A stretch of DNA of 64,000 nucleotides from Gordius sp. MW1 (lineage: Eukaryota; Nematomorpha; Gordioida; Gordea; Gordiidae). The position numbers were made by a program, and so were the translations under genes. Position 1 is the stretch's first letter; each line of letters starts with the position of its first letter. The notes beneath the pieces were generated by a model that made no database searches, was not told the DNA's origin, and saw only the letters and a program-made list of their open reading frames with translations. This document shows, in pieces, positions 59,491 to 64,000 of the stretch. The stretch spans positions 7,640,501 through 7,704,500 of the forward strand of contig OZ038530.1 in assembly GCA_964036665.1 (NCBI GenBank), given 5' to 3'.

Positions 59491-60335
59491 GAATTTTTCC
59501 CAGGAATTTTGATTAAGGGAATATTCCCTGGAAATTTAGGGGAAATCACGAGAAAAAAGGGGATTGTAGACATTTTATTCAATAAAAAAAACTGTTTAAG
59601 ATGAAGATTCCCTAAAAATAAATGCTTATATAGCAAAAGAGTATAATGGGTGTATTTGTGGGAAATATACATATATTAAAAATTTTAAAAATCATTCTAA
59701 ACATAAATGTTTTCCTATTATTTTAACTTATGCTAGCTAATTTTAAATGATATTTTTCAATAAAGTGTTATCTTATGTATATACATTTATTTACAAACAC
59801 TTGTTAGATTATTTAACTAACGGTGCCAATTAAAATGTTTATTTTTTGATTTATAATTAAATTGTCAGTTATATCACTTTCCAAAAATAATCAATATATT
59901 ATATCTTTTTGGTGACAAACAGATACAGATTTTTTAAGATTTTATATCATTCATTTAAAGCTGATTGCCTAAAAAATGGAATGCGTAGATGACTTTAGAG
60001 TTTTACCAGTAGTAAAATGTAAAAATGTGTATGTTCGATATCTTATATAATAAAATGCACACACAAATTTTTAATTCAAAAGTAAACAATGGCTGGAGGT
60101 TAAATTTTAATGTGTATTTATTTTTAATGTAATGTATTTTAAAAATTTACAAATAATTACGAAAGCAAACATATATGGCTAAATCGTTAATTTAACCTAA
60201 ATATGGGTACAGATTATCCATTTAATAGATTGCTCACTTCTTTTTAAATGTATGGGGTTAGGAAATGTTTGTGTTGATGGGCTATCCCATATTTTGCTAT
60301 TTTATTTACTGTAAACATATTAAATATTTTTACAA
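59491..60335. other. AT-rich DNA without recognised features
   Basis: Nothing coding seen. One segment (59500-59560) is rich in GGGAAATTT-like words. Confidence 0.4.
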
Positions 60336-60339
60336 GGGT

Positions 60340-60575
60340 TCAGGCGGGCAATTTAGTTAAAAATTTGAACCGGGCCGGGTTCGGGCAGAAATATTTAAAC
60401 AAATCTGACCTCTGTTTAGGATCGCATAAATTCGGGCTTAACGAGTAATTTTATATTTCGGGCCGGAAAATTCGGGCAGCTTTAAAGATTCGGGCGGGCC
60501 CGGGCTGGCAAGGAAGTTAAAAAAATAAATCGGGCAGGGTTCGGGCAGAAAATTCCAAACAATTCTGACCTCTGG
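60340..60575 (+). repeat. GC-rich dispersed repeat, two tandem ends
   Basis: Two successive copies ending CTGACCTCTG (about 60417 and 60573), each preceded by CGGGCAGGGTTCGGGCAGAA or CCGGGCCGGGTTCGGGCAG. Same end as the repeat at 36915. Confidence 0.6.
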
Positions 60576-60789
60576 TGTCTATTGCACTTTTAAATCTCGA
60601 AATATAAATCATCGACCAACTAAAATTCAAAAATACATTTAATCCACAGATGCGCCTTTCATCAGTGACATATAACAAGTTATAAGAATATTGAGCTTTT
60701 TACTTCAATTTTGCGTCTACCACTCACAACAGTTGATTACAGGAAAGAATTTAACAAGGCGATCTTTTAGGCTCCTTACTGTTCTACCT

Positions 60790-61990
60790 AAGAAATTTTT
60801 TCATCGATAGTTGTTACCTGGACGACGGCACAATCAAAGGACCGCACGAAAACATCTTAACAGGCATATTAATTTTCTCAGCCAAATGTGGCTTAAATAG
60901 GCCTGACTATAAATCACAAAAAATTAGAGTATTTTTTCCTAACACTCTTAGATTATCCTTTTATTTAATTTCCATTAGGCCTTGGCAAAAACTCTTCCAC
61001 CTCGCTTCGCCAATAGGCGTTTGGAGCTATGTGACAAATTTTGGGAGATACAATAAATAATCTGCTAGATATGAAAAAATTATCCAAAGATCTTTTTAGC
61101 TCATAAAACATTTTTTTAATTATAAACTGTTTGGCTTGCTTCTAAAAAGCACTCTTAGGATTCAAAGTCATGCTTTAATTTCACCTAAAAAAATCACAAA
61201 TTTACATTTTCTACCAACCAAAAAGGGTGACATGGTCATACATGGGCGTAGCCAAAGGATGGCAGGGAGGGGTGGCTGCCCCCCTCTAAATCTAAAATTT
61301 GTTAAAATTTACTAAAACTATGGCTAAAATTTAAAAAAATGATCATTTTACCCCTCCCTAAATCATTATTGCCCCCCTCTAGTCCCAATGCTGGCTACGC
61401 CCATGTAAAATATGTTCGCCGACGTTTTTTGCTAGATCCTCTACTCAGCGTTGCCCAGAAACGCTAGACGGACTTAATAAAAAACCACAGCATTATCAAA
61501 ACACTACTCACAAAAAGAATGGAACGAACCACTGACCACAGGCGCTCTTAATTTAAACGCCTATGCCAATGACCTTCGAGCCTTTAGAAACCGGCTCTTT
61601 CCATCCTGGACAAGAATGGCTTAAAGCGACTCCAAGCCAGAAAGTAGGTTTACTACTTTCAAACCACAGCCCAAAGCTCAATCGTTGACGAACCTTATTG
61701 TACGCTCTACCAGGCCAAAGTATCGACCAAGCGTCAGAATGATCTGCACTCTAATATGAATAAACACGGGTTCCTAGGCTTAAAAGATGCTGGCGTTTGG
61801 CTGCTTGCCACGGGCAAAAAAGGTCCAGACGTTTCTTCCATGAAATCAAGGCAATTGTAGATACTTCACCTATATAAACATCTTCAACTCCAACTCGATT
61901 GCGAGTTCGAAACATCTCAGAATTAATAAGTACAGAGAACCCAATTCAATCACAATCTTCTATTATATAACCACATCAATCCTGTCGGCT
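60790..61990 (+). pseudogene. YLDDGT-type retroelement relic: RT and module start
   Basis: The plus strand reads CYLDDGTIKGPHENILTGIL, then IFSAKCGLNRPDYKS (60820-60910), the catalytic palm of the retroelement whose C-terminal module recurs elsewhere. After a G-tract MITE at 61241-61405 it continues NLNAYANDLRAFRNRLFPSW near 61555 and HGFLGLKDAGVWLLA near 61765, decayed versions of the stretch between palm and module. Many stops. Confidence 0.6.
61241..61405. mobile_element. G-tract MITE inserted in the retroelement relic
   Basis: 165 bp, ends CATGGGCGTAGCCA and TGGCTACGCCCATG (perfect 14-bp inverted repeat). Interior AAAATGATCATTTTACCCC. No clear 8-bp duplication, although the flanks read TA on both sides. 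Confidence 0.8.
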
Positions 61991-62648
61991 TTTTTGAAAG
62001 AAACTATAGCTACTAAAGGTATAGAAAGTGATTCCCATGATAAAAGATAAGGATTCTTTCTTTGCCAGAAAGGCTTTGAAATATTCAATTTGATACATCA
62101 GCCATTGTATAAAGCCTCCCATCACACTTATATACCTTTAATTACGTATAACCTAAGACCATTTGTTTAATACAAAGTTTCAAAAAAATTATTAATCAAC
62201 TGACTTTGAACTTAACTAAATACATTTGTAAAATTTGAATTATTTACTTTTGTACAAATGTGAATATGAATCATTTTAAATTGAGGAACTTAAAGGGCTC
62301 AGATTGCATATTTTTTGTAATTTTAAAGTGAATAAAAAATTGATGATTAATTTTAGAGTAGGCTTGGTCAAATTGTAAAGAAAATTTAGGCAAGTGACGT
62401 AGGCGTGACCTTTAGGGATATGAGTTCTCAATAAAAAATGAATAAATAACTTGGTAGTTGGGTAATTCGAATGGTTATTAAAAATTAATTATAACTTAAA
62501 AGTGGTTTATTAACGTTTTGAGGCATGTTACATGAGTAAATAAATACAATTGGCAAATAATAAATATTAGACATGATCCCATTATAAGCATAAATAATTT
62601 AAGTTGAGATACAATATATATGAAATTGTAGCAAACAAAAAAATAAAG
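61991..62648. other. Intergenic DNA downstream of IST1
   Basis: AT-rich. No coding feature recognised. Confidence 0.4.
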
Positions 62649-62838
62649 TTAACGTTTTTTCTTTAATTCTTCAAATCTCCTGTTTAGATCATCAAAATCA
62701 ATATCAGATGCATAATTATTTTTGACATCTGGTGGATCCGGTTCCTTTGGAAAAGGAGGTTTTGTCGCATTTTTGGGATCAATGGTGGGAACAGATGGCA
62801 GATTGGCTATGTCATTTATATTTTGAAAATGGACTGAG
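62649..62838 (-). CDS. IST1: IST1, ESCRT-III-associated protein, last exon
   Basis: A 63-codon terminal exon with acceptor TTTTTTTCTAG ends in TAA at 62649-62651. It reads ANLPSVPTIDPKNATKPPFP, continues through a Pro-rich linker and ends DIDFDDLNRRFEELKKKR. The final block is the MIT-interacting motif of IST1 (human DFDDLSRRFEELKKKT), which binds VPS4, LIP5 and spastin MIT domains. Its role is in ESCRT-III disassembly, cytokinesis and endosomal tubule cutting. The ESCRT-III-like N-terminal core must be encoded to the right. I could not find further exons between 62839 and 64000. Confidence 0.88.
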
Positions 62839-64000
62839 CTAGAAAAAAATAGATTAACAATATGTATTTCATACTTATGTTAACAAAATCAATATCATAT
62901 TTAAAAATCATATACACGATTGTCTCAATCATCGGGAGTCTTTTAATTTAATAATTACAACTCATTTTCCACCGGGATGTAGTTTATTTCTTCAAATTAA
63001 CCTTCTTAACACAATTGTTAAAAATGAACTGAATGTATACCTGAAACTACTATAAATCAAAGTGATTGTACAAACAAGGTTTACCAAAAAGTGAATTATA
63101 AAGTAATATATGAGTCATTCCATGGTCGAATCGTTAAAAAGACGATTTTCGATCGACCATTTCAGATCTAGATAATTTTTGGTAATGGTGTAAGCCACCT
63201 ACCTATATTATAATAACTTAATTTTTTTCAGCCATATTGGGCCAAAATCGCGCTAGGGCGCGTTTTATTTTACTCTTTTTATCATATTTTTGACAGTACT
63301 AGCTATCCTCTCGAATTTTGTTCCTAAACAAATTCTCTATAATTTAGCAACAAATCTGAAACCTTTGCGGTTAAAATTTTGTGGTCAAATTTGTAAAAAA
63401 ATCATTAAAACCTACTTTAGCCATCATTATAGATTTACCAATTTTTCACAATGTGCACTCCTATATGACCCGCTGTCAAATTAAGAGATGTGCCAGAACT
63501 CGAAAAATTACATTTTCACAAGAAATTATTTCAAGATGCGGGTATAATCTATTAAAAGAACATATTATAATGTTTGTGTGAAGGGCTATTGTCCGAGTTT
63601 GGAAATTTTGAATTTCAACTAAAATGAAACAAAGTAGGATAAAATCATTGTGAGTTTAAGAGATTAAATATCAACATGCGAAATGCTAAAATATTTTTAT
63701 TATTATATTGCAAATCCATCCTAAAAATTAAAAAATTTGCCGGAAGAAAGGTGTTTAGCTAGTTGTAACCGTTATTTACCTTAATTAAAATTGAAGCTAT
63801 TTTTAAAGACGGACATTTGCCCAGAGCGCGAAGGAAGATCAAAATTTTAGCTTATTTCAACCCCAATATTATTTATTTACCATATGTTTTTTTTTTATAA
63901 ATTTACAAGTCAATAAAAAACTAACATCATAATATATCCTTTTAATAATTGATAATACCGCCATCTGTAAATATTTGTGAAAATGTAATATTAACATTTG
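62839..64000. other. Presumed IST1 intron, AT-rich
   Basis: Nothing else recognised. A long intron before the last IST1 exon is the simplest reading. Confidence 0.35.

Overview
The window is AT-rich nuclear DNA from an animal. Five host genes were assembled exon by exon or recognised from a terminal exon: NUDT21 (7444-10536, +), a BCL7-family gene (18514-19056, +), Derlin-1 (19355-21783, -), SRP72 (38523-31425, -) and a deoxynucleoside kinase (52919-51886, -). The last exon of IST1 (62838-62649, -) enters from the right edge. In each complete multi-exon model the frame stays open through every GT-AG junction and the coding total is divisible by three, so these models are strong although they were made by eye. 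The lineage is not fixed. The gag/protease type of the Ty3 element and the large number of 32-42 nt introns suggest a small invertebrate, but no more than that is claimed.

Layout. 1-4045: two directly repeated minus-strand Ty3/gypsy segments with an LTR-like stretch between them. 5242-6893: non-autonomous hAT element. 7083-10536: an unidentified minus-strand exon, then NUDT21. 11335-12091: Helitron. 13310-16760: minus-strand RTE-like LINE. 18229-22850: BCL7 and Derlin-1 (convergent), with a MITE just upstream of BCL7. 22970-24900: tandemly repeated non-coding DNA. 24900-30430: plus-strand RTE-like LINE broken by a solo-LTR-like insertion, which is itself broken by a hAT element. 31425-38523: SRP72 in 20 exons, with a MITE-in-MITE directly upstream of its start. 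39035-46950: hAT copies and fragments, orphan pieces of a YLDDGT-type retroelement, and G-tract MITEs. 47389-49330: a short LTR retrotransposon with intact ends. 50313-53645: MITEs, the kinase in nine exons, and an unidentified exon. 55330-61990: LINE and retroelement relics. 62649-62838: IST1.

The host genes are unrelated housekeeping functions: pre-mRNA 3' end formation (NUDT21), chromatin remodelling (BCL7), ER-associated degradation (Derlin-1), protein targeting (SRP72), nucleotide salvage (dNK) and ESCRT-III (IST1). They do not form a functional cluster. What links the window is its transposable elements. Several keep exact target-site duplications, and some families carry striking subterminal arrays (GAGAC, GGAGCG, poly-G). 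I found no operon, CRISPR array or rRNA, and no convincing tRNA gene.
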